DNA from: Panonychus citri
Taxonomy: Eukaryota; Arthropoda; Arachnida; Trombidiformes; Tetranychidae
Assembly: GCF_014898815.1 (NCBI RefSeq)
Contig: NW_026515543.1
Span: 2,790,001-2,854,000, forward strand
Direction of reading: 5' to 3'
DNA: 64,000 nt
Numbering within the stretch: position 1 is the stretch's first letter; each line of letters begins with the position of its first letter. Both the position numbers and the translations under genes were made by a program. Below, one piece after another: positions 50,919 to 61,600 of the stretch. The notes below the pieces were generated by a model. The model saw only the letters and a list, made by a program, of their open reading frames with translations, did no database searches and was not told the DNA's origin.

Positions 50919-53230
50919 CTAAGGAATATATTCGTCGAACATTTTCACAACTTCGTGAATATTTTCGAGTTTGAATGAATAAGTTCCAGTGATACCTTTG
51001 TTTTCAATTTTAATCAACTGTTTCTTGTACTCGTAGCAACAGAAGAAAAGGATTCCATTGTAATCAATTATATATCCAATTTTGTAGAACTTTCCATCTT
51101 TAGTTTTGATTTTCGAATCATCTCGAATTTTATCTATTCCATATCTTTCGGTAGAATATCTTTTTCCTGAGAATTTCACAGTTTTGAGAAAATTTAATTT
51201 CTTTGGATCAAAAGGTTCTTGCGTTGCGATTTCACTGAAGAATTTCCTTGAAATAGTTTCTTTTTCGGCTTTTGTGAGATTTTTGTCAGGAATTGATGTT
51301 AAAAGTCCATCTGAATCACATGAAAAGTATTTCTTCTCGGTATTGGTCAAATTCCACTTTTCTAGAAATTGTATTTTATATTCTTTATATGCGAAATCAG
51401 CCATAAAAAATCGAACGAGAGAAGGAGCAATATGAGAAAAACGGTGGACTTTTTTCTTCAATTTCCCCATTTGATCTTCTAATGGGTACGATGATGTGTT
51501 TGCGTTTGGACCTAAATGGTAGATAGAATCAGCCAGATGCGATAAGATGTGGAGGTTATATGAGAGAAAACTTTCACCATAAATAGATAAACAGCTTTGC
51601 TGAAACTCTTCAACAAGATTTCGAACTTCTTGGAGATTTGAATTCTCTACTCCACCAACATGACAAAGATAATAGAGTCTGGATAGTGTCAGAATATGTT
51701 TCAATGGCTTAGATTTTATTAATCCACGAACAACCGGAAAGAAGAAATAAACTAGAAACGAATCGTATTCACTACTTTTCCAGTGTTTGATTTGATGAAA
51801 ATCTCTCGGGATCCGGGTAAATTCACTTGGAACAGCTATTGATTTTAATCTCGAACCGAATTCATTTTTGAATTTCGTGAGATCAAAATTTTTTTCATAA
51901 ATATCAGAATGTTCACTAGATAAAAATCCACGCATTATGATGTTTCTGAAAACGCCCAAGCTAATAGAGTGCATCGGCTCAACTGCTATTCCATTTACAA
52001 TATCAAAGTCTTCCAAGATTAGAAGAGGAGAAATACCTTTGATTCCGGAAAAATGATCACTCATAAGCATTTGGATTGCTTCTTGATCATTTTCTTGTGT
52101 TAAAAGATTCGAAAAATCTATGAAATGATTCTTGTCTCTTCTGATTCTTTCAACTTCTTCCCATTTCAGATTCGGATAGAATCGAGCTCGTTGTACTGTT
52201 GTAGCTTGAATTAAACACCAATCACAACCTTTTTTGTGATTGAATTGTCGCACATTTCGAAGATATGATCGCATTGGTGCATCAGCAATTAAGCATATTA
52301 GATGAAAAGTTGCTTTTTTCCTTCTTGAGAATCCGGTTCTATCCACTCGACAGGATTCTTTGACAAGTACTGTAACTCTTCACACAGTGGTCCAAGAAAA
52401 ATTTCTACAGGAGGTTTTTTTCTACCGATGTAAGTCCAATGAGAAGAAAAAATTTTCTTCTATGCTCAGCTTTAAGTTCATTCAGAGAAACGAAAATTGG
52501 AAAAATTTTCTCACTAGAACTTTTCCCCACGGAAATTTCATCAGCGTGTAGAGTTAAAGTTATTTTCAAAACATCATTAGATACAGAACAATTTTTGACT
52601 TTCTTAGCTTGAACAGAATTGAAAATATCAAAATTTTCCGAATCAGTTTCTAACCAGCAACGCGATGGCAAAACTGGAAGAATCTTTTCTAACTGGTTTT
52701 TCAATGGAAGATGAAGAAAATATCTACCACTTTTCAGCTCGGCTGGATAGTCCATACCGTCACAATGATATTTTCGAATAACTTTGGCTCTCCGATGTAA
52801 GGTCCATGAGAATGGAGATTAGCACAAATTATGTAAACATTTACATCGAGAGCCTTTGCTTTTTTTTGCCAATAATATCGCACACTAGGTAGGAGAACTG
52901 GATCTTTAGAAAATCTCAAGCTCCAACAATTGAAAAGATTAATAACTAATTCACAAGAATTCAAACAAAGTCCAGCTTTTGATAAAATGTAGAAAAAAGC
53001 ACATCACTGTATTGTTTTGAGAAAATATTTGAACTAATTGTCCGATTTGTTTGTTCAGATTCACTCGAATAATTTGTTGACGATGAACATGTTGAACTTG
53101 ATTCACTTGAAGATGAATTTAGAGTTGAACTTGAAGAGTTAATATCTACTTCGGGTAGATTTAATAAATAAAACGCTTGAGCTAATTGATTTTGTCTATG
53201 TTTCCGGCGACTTTGATTTCTATTAATCAT
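50919..53230 (-). CDS. Transposase, Transposase_21/DUF4218-like (CACTA-type), in five frame segments
   Basis: The enzyme expected to cut and move this element. The start is ATG at 53230-53228, in a Ser-rich N-terminus. A middle region has paired Cys/His (IICANLHSH, KYHCDG) and SGRYFLHLPLK. It is followed by the first catalytic-type Asp (LTLHADEISVG, then WP-like IFPIFVSLNELKAEHR). Next come KPPVEIFLGPLCEEL, the second Asp with a zinc CxxC (ADAPMRSYL, CDWCL), and VEPMHSISLGV. The C-terminal DUF4218-like part includes YNLHILSHLADS and SYPLEDQMGKLKKK. These match animal and plant CACTA-type transposases in order. The frame shifts by -1 at four A runs (near 52977, 52783, 52415-52421 and 52314-52319). 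The last 475 codons are uninterrupted. A leader intron lies at 53319-53236. Confidence 0.82.
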
Positions 53231-53235
53231 TTTCA

Positions 53236-53319
53236 CTAAGAAAAAGTTAAATATATAAATTTGATTTAAACAATTAAGTAAATTAATTAGTTGGAAACAA
53301 AGTTATTAATTCTATTTAC
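53236..53319 (-). other. 5'-leader intron of the transposase gene
   Basis: The donor is gtaaatagaattaata after ttgcttgg (53320). The acceptor is actttttcttag, six bases before the ATG. The first 12 bases match the leader intron of the 71-aa gene, pointing to a shared origin of the two leaders. Confidence 0.5.
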
Positions 53320-53320
53320 C

Positions 53321-53555
53321 CAAGCAAAAATTGTAAACAAAATAGAAGAGAACAAACAACGTGTTCGAAAAAAGAATAGAATATTTTCACCATGGTTACT
53401 TTGTTGTCATGGCAACCAGAGCTTTTCAGCCAATCAGAGAAAAGAGAAAAAAAATATTCTTATCTTATATCCTTTTTTGATAAGCGCCTTTTAAATTTCC
53501 TTTAAAATGAAAGTGTTTCTTTCAATTTTAATTTTACTCTTGATTGTAATTGTGA
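53321..53555. promoter_or_regulatory. Divergent promoter region inside the transposon
   Basis: The interval separates the transposase (minus) from the first plus-strand gene. Any promoters for both must lie here. A tcttatatcctttttt stretch near 53459-53475 is the nearest TATA-like sequence to the plus-strand gene. Confidence 0.35.
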
Positions 53556-56150
53556 ATGGAAATTAAATCAATTAGAAAAACGTATTCATTCAGATCATTA
53601 AAAAGTCCATCTTTACGTGTGAATAAAAAGTTCATCAAAAGTCAATCAACTTTAATCGGTGCTTATTTCAAATTAACGATGGATGAGAAACTCGTCTCCG
53701 CCATAGTTAGGGTGAAAGATAAAAGTTTAAAGGAGAAAACTATCCCTGTATGTTTCAAAGCTAAGAATGAGGAAATTCCAAAAGATTATAAAAATTTACG
53801 GTTACATAGAAATAATATCGTGAACATCATCATTCAAGGCTGTGACCCTCTTCCAGCGGTAATCATAGTGGTTGCTGGTAAGTACTAATTTCTTTATTTA
53901 AAGTAGAATTTTAATTTATTCTCTCTCTTTTGGCTCTTAGATGATTCAAAAGAACTCTCTGAATCATACAATTATGTTGTTACTAAAGGAATAAAAGTTA
54001 TGCAGTTGAAGAAAACGATTACTGATTGGTTCAATATTGCTAACATTAGAATTGAAGCTTCACAGGCTAAAGAGCCAGAAATTGTTTCTCAAGAATTTTT
54101 TTCTAATATCAAGAAACAAATCGCAACTCTAAGAAAATTGGAAAATCCTGAAGCTTGTCATTCTATTCCACCTCCTGTTGTTACCATTGAGTCAAGTTGT
54201 GATGATGAGAAAACTCAATCTGTTGGTAAAGATAAAGTAGCTACTTTATCTTCATGTGATCTTAAGCCGCTTTATTCAGCTATTAGTAATGTTGGGATTC
54301 AAAGTGTTAAAAATTGTTTTGTCGAAGTGGTTAAAGTTCTGGAGATATTGACAACTCAAACTATCCAAACTAGCGATTCTTTTCTCTTTCTAGCGTCTCT
54401 TTCAACATGAATAACTTTGATGCTTTCCAAAGCATCAGATCAATTCCAGAAGACGATCCTACCTTCGAAAAAGATAATGTTACTTACATTGAAGGAATAT
54501 TACCTATTTCTACAAGAAGATATCGTATAGCTTTACGAAAAAAAAAACACTGGAAAAAACAATGATCAGCCATCAGCTTCGGTGATTTTGAACAATTTCA
54601 TTCGATACGCTTTTCCTAAGCATTGGATTGTTGGCGTTACTTTGAGAGGATCTGCTGGCAACACCTCTCTAATTTCAATATGGAATTTTCAAGACCCACT
54701 TAAAAACCCTCGCGAAGGAGTTTTTTCCAATGGTTTAGGAGAGTGTAGATTAAGAGCTCTAATAGGTGAGTTAAATCTTTTAACCAAAATATTTTGTTAA
54801 TAAAAAATTGAATTCTCTTTTCCAGATCATGTGATTAGAAAATCACGCAAAGGCTCTTACGATAAACAGATAGAAAATCATCTTCATTCTACCTTTTCAA
54901 AATCGATGAGTTACCGAAAGACAAAATACAAGCCTAAAAATGGAGAAAGTGGAGAATGGGAACATGAATCTATCGATTTTGATTCTGATAGTAGAGAAAG
55001 TGCTGAGTCTGACGAAAAAGAAATAGACCCGAAAACTATTCCAGAGGTTGTACTTAAAGTTTCTCAGAAAGAGTTCAATAATGTTATGGAAACAGATGAA
55101 GAAGAAGAAGTGAACAATATCAACAAGGATGAACAACAAAACCAGAATAATTATTCTTTCACCAAGCCATTAAACTACTTATCTGATAGTGATGAAGGTC
55201 TGGATTTACCTGATATAAATGATTTCAACCGCATTTTGAAGAAACAACGAGAAGAAAAAGAGAAAGAAACAAATTCACAAAACATTGGTAAAGAATCTCA
55301 ATCTGGTGAATTTTCTCTAGAAGAAAAAGATCCAGAACCTGCTGATCAAGCTGATGACGCGACTGTTTTAGCTAATCAAGATACTGATACGGATGTAGCT
55401 GGTGCTGATGCTGAAGAGTTTTCAAAATCTAAAGATTCCCAGAAAGAAGAAAATGAAGAAGTTGATCAAGAAGATGAGACTTCTACTGAAAATTTAGAAA
55501 AACCTGATTCGACTAATGTTCAACAAGGAAATCAACAACAACAAAATCTTGAGGATTCGGTGGAAGAAAAACAAATAGACGCAGCAAACGATTCTGGAAT
55601 AAATTCTGAATTATCTGATACTTCAATCAAAGAAACTCCTGTATCAAGAAAGAGAAGTGCAGCTGATTTTCTTGCACCCTATCGGAAAAGGTTGCGATCA
55701 TCAAGTGGTCCAATAGACTTGACTGGTATTCATCAAGTGCAATCTGCAGTAATACAAGAAGAAACCTCTGGATCCATGTCCGATACACAACTTACATCTA
55801 AAAAGTTCAAAGGAAAGAAAGTTGATATGGACATTGGACAGAGAAGCAAAAGCCCAGAAGTGGAAGAAAAAAACCTTCAACCTCTGCCTTTAACTCAAGC
55901 CATCAACTCAATTTCGGATGAAGTCGATGATGAATCAAATTCGGATGATTCCGATATTGAGATGACCCCAGAGGTACAAAAATATCTACGAAAATTGGCA
56001 AGTAAAAAATTGCTCAAGCGATTAGAAAAATCCAAAAAATTAACTGCCAAATTCTTTCTTACGCCCTCCAATCAGAAAAAACAATTTCACAATTTGTCTG
56101 AATTTTTTGATAATTTTCAAATTCTCACGATTTTTTTCTTTATTTTTTGA
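53556..56150 (+). CDS. Transposon accessory protein 1, BEN-like domain plus long acidic tail, three exons
   Basis: Exons are 53556-53877, 53941-54765 and 54826-56150. The N-terminal globular part ends ...VIIVVA, where intron 1 splits the codon before DSKELSES. The middle is helical and Ser-rich. A region like a BEN domain follows (ILNNFIRYAFPKHWIVGVTL, then WNFQDPLKNP and RLRALI, where intron 2 splits the codon before HVIRKS). The last exon gives a long Asp/Glu/Ser-rich tail with basic patches (KRSAADFLAPYRKRLR), a short SUMO-interaction-like PIDLT, and a Lys-rich end. BEN domains bind DNA or recruit chromatin proteins, so a role in end binding or host-factor contact is possible, but that is inference. 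Frame changes are needed near 54380-54393 (a T run and pyrimidine tract) and at a 10-A run, 54538-54547. A paralogue follows downstream. Confidence 0.65.
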
Positions 56151-56583
56151 AATTTTTGTCTTACAAAGTAACTCTTAGTATTTGTCTTGCTGCAGTTTTG
56201 ATTCAAATCAACTATGATTCAACCAATTAGAAAGTGCAATTTACATTTTTAACAATTTTAATCATTTTAATTGGAAAATGAAAATGTAAATTCTTATCCT
56301 CAGACAAATACATTTACTTTTGTAATTTTTTTCCAAACAATCAACTTCAATTTATGATGTTTTTCCAAAATCAACTCATTTTTATAGCAAAAATCATTTC
56401 TATTCGTTGATCAAACTTGTAACTGAGAGGGCGTATAATCATTTCTTTTGTTTCCCCCGAATAAATACTTTTCAAGTAATTTCCGTTTCCTTCTAATTTC
56501 TATTTAAGTCTGAATTCTAGAAAATTGATCCATTCATTCTTGTAAGTTATTCTATCGAATGTGTTAAAAGTAGATTGTTAAGC

Positions 56584-58416
56584 ATGTCTACTAGAAAAGA
56601 AAAAGTCCCAAAGTTGAGACAATATTGTGTGACCGGAACAAAATCTGGTGGTGTGAAGTCTAAAAAAGTGATTAAACCTTTTAGACAAAATTCTTCAGAA
56701 TTTATTCTTGATGATTCTTCATGTGAAGAATCGTGTTATTCCACATCAAGTGAACCATCGCCTCTACTGAGGAAAAAATTAATTTTCTCGGATCCGTGAA
56801 TCGCAAGGAACATCAACCAGATCAACTGAAAGTTCTACATCAAGAATCACTGATGTCATTTCAATGTGTGAAAAACCCGTGCAACCAACTACTGTTATTG
56901 AAGAAGTAGGTAAATCATCTTTGAATTTTGTTGTGGATAAAGGATCAAGTCAAAAGAAAAATTCCAATTCAGTGCTAATAATTTATCTTCCGATTATTAT
57001 GGATCAAAACTTCGTTCACTTGAAGCAACCTCTCGTTATTAACATAACCAACTCCGAATTATCTGATTTAGGAATCTCATCGCCGTGTAAAAGTAACACA
57101 GAAAAGGAGTTTTATATTCTCACCTTTGATAAATATAATCTGAATGGTCAGATCTTAGCTGTTGCTGGTAAGATATTTTTCACGTTTGTTTGTTACTTTT
57201 CATGGAGCTTTGAATTCATCTTGTTTTTCAGATTCAAAAGAAGAACTTAAATCCATTGTTAAAGAAAATATTTCTAATGATAGGGAACTAAAATATTGTG
57301 AGAAAATAATCAGATTTCAAAGATTTGAGTATAAAATCACGCGATTTGTTACAAATTCTGACAGACAATATCCTTTACCAACAATTATGGACCTTGAAGA
57401 ATTTTCAAATTTCAAAATCTTAGTGACTTTATCTGTAAGCGCTAAAACTGCTAATGATTCAAACTCTAATGGAAAGAATATCTTCACGTGATGAATTCAT
57501 TTGGAAAAAGACAAGAGTCCAAGGAAAAAGAATCAATAGAAAAAGATTCTGATCCAAAGATTAATAAAGACACTTCCAGTTATTCGAAAAAAATGGATAA
57601 TATTTCTACACAAATGGAGAAGTTTCAATTAAAGTTGGATCAATTACTAGATCGTAAGAGATTGCTCTCACAATTTGATGTGAATGGAGGAACAATTTCT
57701 GAATTGATTGACATTCTTGATTTATTGTACCAAATCATAAGCAATCAAATCAAGAGTGAGGAAAAATTCTTGAAAAAAGTTCCTGAGAAAGATGTTACAT
57801 GCCGAAATAAAAATAAAACGCGAATATTTCTAGAAGGTAAAATTGAATTTGAATATGATCTTTATAAATCTACGTTGAGAAAAACCAAACCAAATAACCC
57901 AATTTCTTTTGCATATCAACTTGTTCATATCTGTTTTCCTGAACAATATTTTGTTGATATTTCTCTGGGAAAAAAGTACTATGACCAAAAAGAAGTGAAT
58001 GAAATGCTTTTGCTTCTTGAATCCGATCAAATTATAAAGAAATTTCCCTAAGCTTTGTCTGGGGATTTGTAGATCCTTTTGAGAAACCTTTCAAAGGAGA
58101 TTTTGATATTGTCCGAGGTATGGAGCGTGTTGAGCTATTGATAGGTACGGTAAATTTCAAATATTTCAGAAATCATAGATCATTGATAAAAATCTAACGG
58201 TCAAGACATTTTTCTTTTGTTCTAGTTCATATTCTAAGAAAATCCAGTATTATGGAATATGATGAAAAACTTGAGAATGATATTCGCCGTTCACTATCCA
58301 AAGAACTTTCTTCAAGGAATGCGACTCTAAGGAGAGAAAAAAGATCTAATGAACCAGAATCACCTCATGATGAAATTCTTGCTATTTGGGATGATGATTT
58401 GCTCAACGATATTTGA
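56584..58416 (+). CDS. Transposon accessory protein 2, BEN-like, paralogue of the upstream gene
   Basis: Exons are 56584-57167, 57232-58144 and 58226-58416. It shares with the upstream gene the intron after ...AVA before DSKEEL and the intron after ...LLI before HILRKS, both phase 1. It also shares the BEN-like block (AYQLVHICFPEQYFVDISL, FVDPFEKPFKGDF). A coiled-coil-like segment (MEKFQLKLDQLLDRKRLL) precedes that block. The long acidic tail of gene 1 is missing: the protein ends soon after RREKRS with DDDLLNDI. The start is ATG in MSTRKEKVPKLRQY. Frame changes are needed near 56780-56800, near 57473-57476 (GGAAAG) and near 58039-58048 (GAAATTTCCC). A polyadenylation signal lies 30 bp after the stop. 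Confidence 0.62.
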
Positions 58417-58445
58417 ACTTGCCTTTCAGATTACTTATTTTCTAA

Positions 58446-58451
58446 AATAAA
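58446..58451 (+). terminator. AATAAA polyadenylation signal of accessory gene 2
   Basis: AATAAA lies 30 bp after the TGA of the last plus-strand transposon gene and before the right subterminal repeats, so the transcript would end inside the element. Confidence 0.6.
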
Positions 58452-58599
58452 ATTCAAAATACTATAGATTTTCTTTTGTTTCTATTTTTCTTGATTTTCG
58501 TGAAAAAACTGAATCAGAAGCATTCAGTAAGCCTCTGATTCAGAGCTGAATCATTTTGGTCATTTCAGTCATTTTTCTGCTTCAGTACTGAATCAGAAC

Positions 58600-58612
58600 T
58601 GTTGATTGGGTA
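58600..58612 (-). repeat. Right terminal inverted repeat
   Basis: TGTTGATTGGGTA, the exact reverse complement of the left repeat, followed by ATTATT. Confidence 0.85.
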
Positions 58613-58618
58613 ATTATT

Positions 58619-61600
58619 TATTTTGAATACACACAACACACAATCATTTGTTGATTCAGTTATAACAATAATCAAATGAATGGTAGTTTAATTTGTTGTA
58701 GGAAATCAACAATCAGCCAAAAATTTAGTTGATCAATAAAAAAAAAACTACTAAATCAATAGTCCAATCAAACTGAATGATTGTAATATGATCAGTTAAT
58801 TATTCACAAGCATTTGAAATGAACAGAAAAAAACAAAATCTCTTATTCAGAGAGATTACTCAGATTCTGATTCCGATTTTCCTGTTTTCGTTGATTGCTA
58901 ATCGATGATCATGATTATGATTATTGATCTTGTTCAGTCTATTATTATTATTATATTGGTATGGAAGATAAAGATGAAGGAAAAGGGAAAGAAAAAAAAA
59001 GTCGAAATGTTCTGATTATGTTCATTATTATCTTCTAGCATTGGACAGGAAAGGTACACACTCACATATATATACAGGTAGTCTAGTATTAAAGTTCTGA
59101 GGTTCAGAATCAAAGGTAAACATATTAATATTATTGTTTACTAAAAGTGAACTGAAAGTTTTTTTCTCTTCTTTATCTTTCAAGAATCAACAATATTATC
59201 AAACTAAAACTACGATTAACTCACGTCAATTGATTGATCAGAATGGAAAAACTTCTCATACATATAAGGATATATTAAGATACAGGTTGTTCCAGAGGAA
59301 ATACAAGAATAATATATATCGTAGAAAAAGAAACAAGCAAAAATAACTGTATTTCTTTGCGAAGTAGAAGAAAAAAAGTTCTATTATCATTATCATGTTT
59401 ATCTTCATTGAGCTTAAACATTACCTGTCCTTCACCTATCTATCTGGTTAACCTAAAAGGACCTTATCGAATATGTTTCTTACCATAAATATACATAATA
59501 TGTTGAGAATAATGAATCATCGAATCAATCGAATTTGTATCCAGTTCGAACTCCAATCTTACCAATATCTTTGTCTCATTTTCTCCTTTTTTTCCTCTTC
59601 ATTATTTGGTCTTCATTTTTTTCTTTCCTTTACTCGTCTTGTTATCTTCTTATTCTTGATCTAATCTTCTTCGTTTTTACCTGTAAACTCATCTTAACAG
59701 AATTCTAATAAACATGATTCTAGAATCGACATGATGTCCTTTACTTACATGATACTTTCTGTTGGATTTTTCTTCTTCCTTCTCAACCAGAACATATACA
59801 AAATCTTGTGTTCTTGTCACAGTTTTTACCTTGGGCAGTTGATGTTATCTACTTTCATCTTACCTTTACATGAATAAACAACATCCTTCAGAATTGATTC
59901 TGAGTCTTTATTTCCTTCCTTCTTTTTCACCCTGTGAATAGATCAGAAGAAAAAAATTCTCAGTTTTAATAGCAATTTCTCAAGAACTTTTCTTTTTTCT
60001 TTTCATCATCCTCATCTTCTTATGATTCTCTCATCCATTCATCCATTCAGCTTCACCATGTAAACACATCTCACCTTTTTACTATTTTCATTTTGAAAAA
60101 TTGATGTTCAATTGATGATTCAATCTATTTACTATTTACTATATGATAATGTTATTAATCAAGTGTAATTAACTAAATAGATTTAATCAGTTTACCTTTG
60201 ATTCTTTAATTAGCTTATACATGGATGAAGATTGAATTAGAGATGATGATTGTAAGAAAATCTATCACACAATACTAATCACAATCTTCTTGATATATGA
60301 AAACTTTTCTTTAATCCTGGTGTTAGAACTTTTCTTTTTCTCGATTTAGGTGGAAAATTCAACTTCGATTATAAATCTTATGGAATTAATTTTCTAATTA
60401 AAACTTTCAATGGTTAAACTAAATTCGATTAGATAAAACCATCGTTGATTAATCATTTCGTTCTCGTTTAAAAAAGTAACTTAAATGATTGTTTCAAATG
60501 AAAGAGAAAATTTTTTTTTGAAAAACGAACGGATTAAGTTTTGGATTATCTGAGTTGTTCATGACTCTTAAGTCTCGTTTTTCGTTGCTATTGATTGAGA
60601 TTGTTGGTTAATCATTATAATTAAAGTGCTCACCAATTCACATTGATACAAGAAAGTTGTTTTGATTAGTATTCATCATATGAATCAATTGTTACAATAG
60701 TGAAATGTACATGTTCCAATGGTCTCATGAGACTTGGAAATAATTCTTGAACTTGAATCTGATGACATGGAAAAAGAGATTCAATTTCAATCATTAAATC
60801 AATCAACTGGATGAAAGAAATGATAATATTAAATGATGAGATAAAGTTGCTCAACTGAATTTAAGTTTGACCGAGATGAAGGAGAAATTATATAAAAAAA
60901 AAGTTCCAAGTGGTAACTTGATTTCACCATTGAACTTGAATCAGAACTTTTTTTCTCCTCTTTACAATCTGTTATGTACCATGTAGTTTATTCATTGTTC
61001 ACTGTTGAATATCATATGAATCACTTATCTCTAATAAAAAAGTAAATGATATTATTTCCAAATGAATTGAGATATTTATTGCTCAGTTCTCATCGTCATC
61101 ATTTTCATGACATCATGATGAAAGTCACTCCCAATGATTGTTATAATTTACCATCAAGACTGAAGTGAAGATGATGATGAGTGAAAAAAAATGAGATGAA
61201 AATGAATAACAATAAATCTGCAATTTATTTATTAACATGTTCAGGTTCATTCATGAAGCTGAATAAACGATAATTCAGAGTGACAAACAGAAAGGGAACT
61301 TATTTTCGGGTCACTTAGGTGACCAGTTACGGAATACACTTGGTCATCACCAATGTAATATTATCATTCCATGAACATGTAACTCTTATCTCTTTATTTT
61401 CACTTTTCTAACTTTTATTATCCATATTTTTCCTTCTTTTCATTTATCATCTTCCTCATCTCTCTCCCTCTCTCTCTAGTCGCAATTCCTCATCTATTTA
61501 CGATTCTTGTTCCATCTTCATCCTCATCATCATTCCGTTTTTTTTGTTCTCATCCAATATTACCAAAATTCATCCAACGTATTTGTACAATAGTTACTTT

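Larger units (their letters stand above)
49754..58612. mobile_element. Complete DNA transposon of about 8.86 kb with TIRs and four genes
   Basis: The left end is TACCCAATCAACA (49754-49766) and the right end is its exact reverse complement (58600-58612). ATTATT precedes the left end (49748-49753) and follows the right end (58613-58618), so a 6-bp target duplication is likely. A 14-bp TIR with a 4-bp TTAT duplication is the alternative reading. Within 110 bp of each end are clustered CTGAATCAG/CTGATTCAG units (for example 49811, 58509, 58535, 58588), and both sides share ttcagagctgaatca. Such subterminal arrays are typical transposase-binding sites of CACTA-like elements. Inside are an acidic 71-aa gene and a transposase on minus, and two paralogous genes on plus. 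The ends do not begin CACTA. Confidence 0.85.

Noticed and set aside
52360..52551. Plus-strand open frame opposite the transposase.
   Set aside because: It is antisense to conserved transposase sequence and has no homology pattern of its own.
54407..57495. Both accessory genes have a stop codon overlapping an ATGAAT start of the next frame (54407 and 57491), suggesting coupled termination-reinitiation.
   Set aside because: Aligning the two paralogues shows the two overlaps fall at non-equivalent positions in the protein, so the resemblance is coincidence. Simple one-base shifts explain both.
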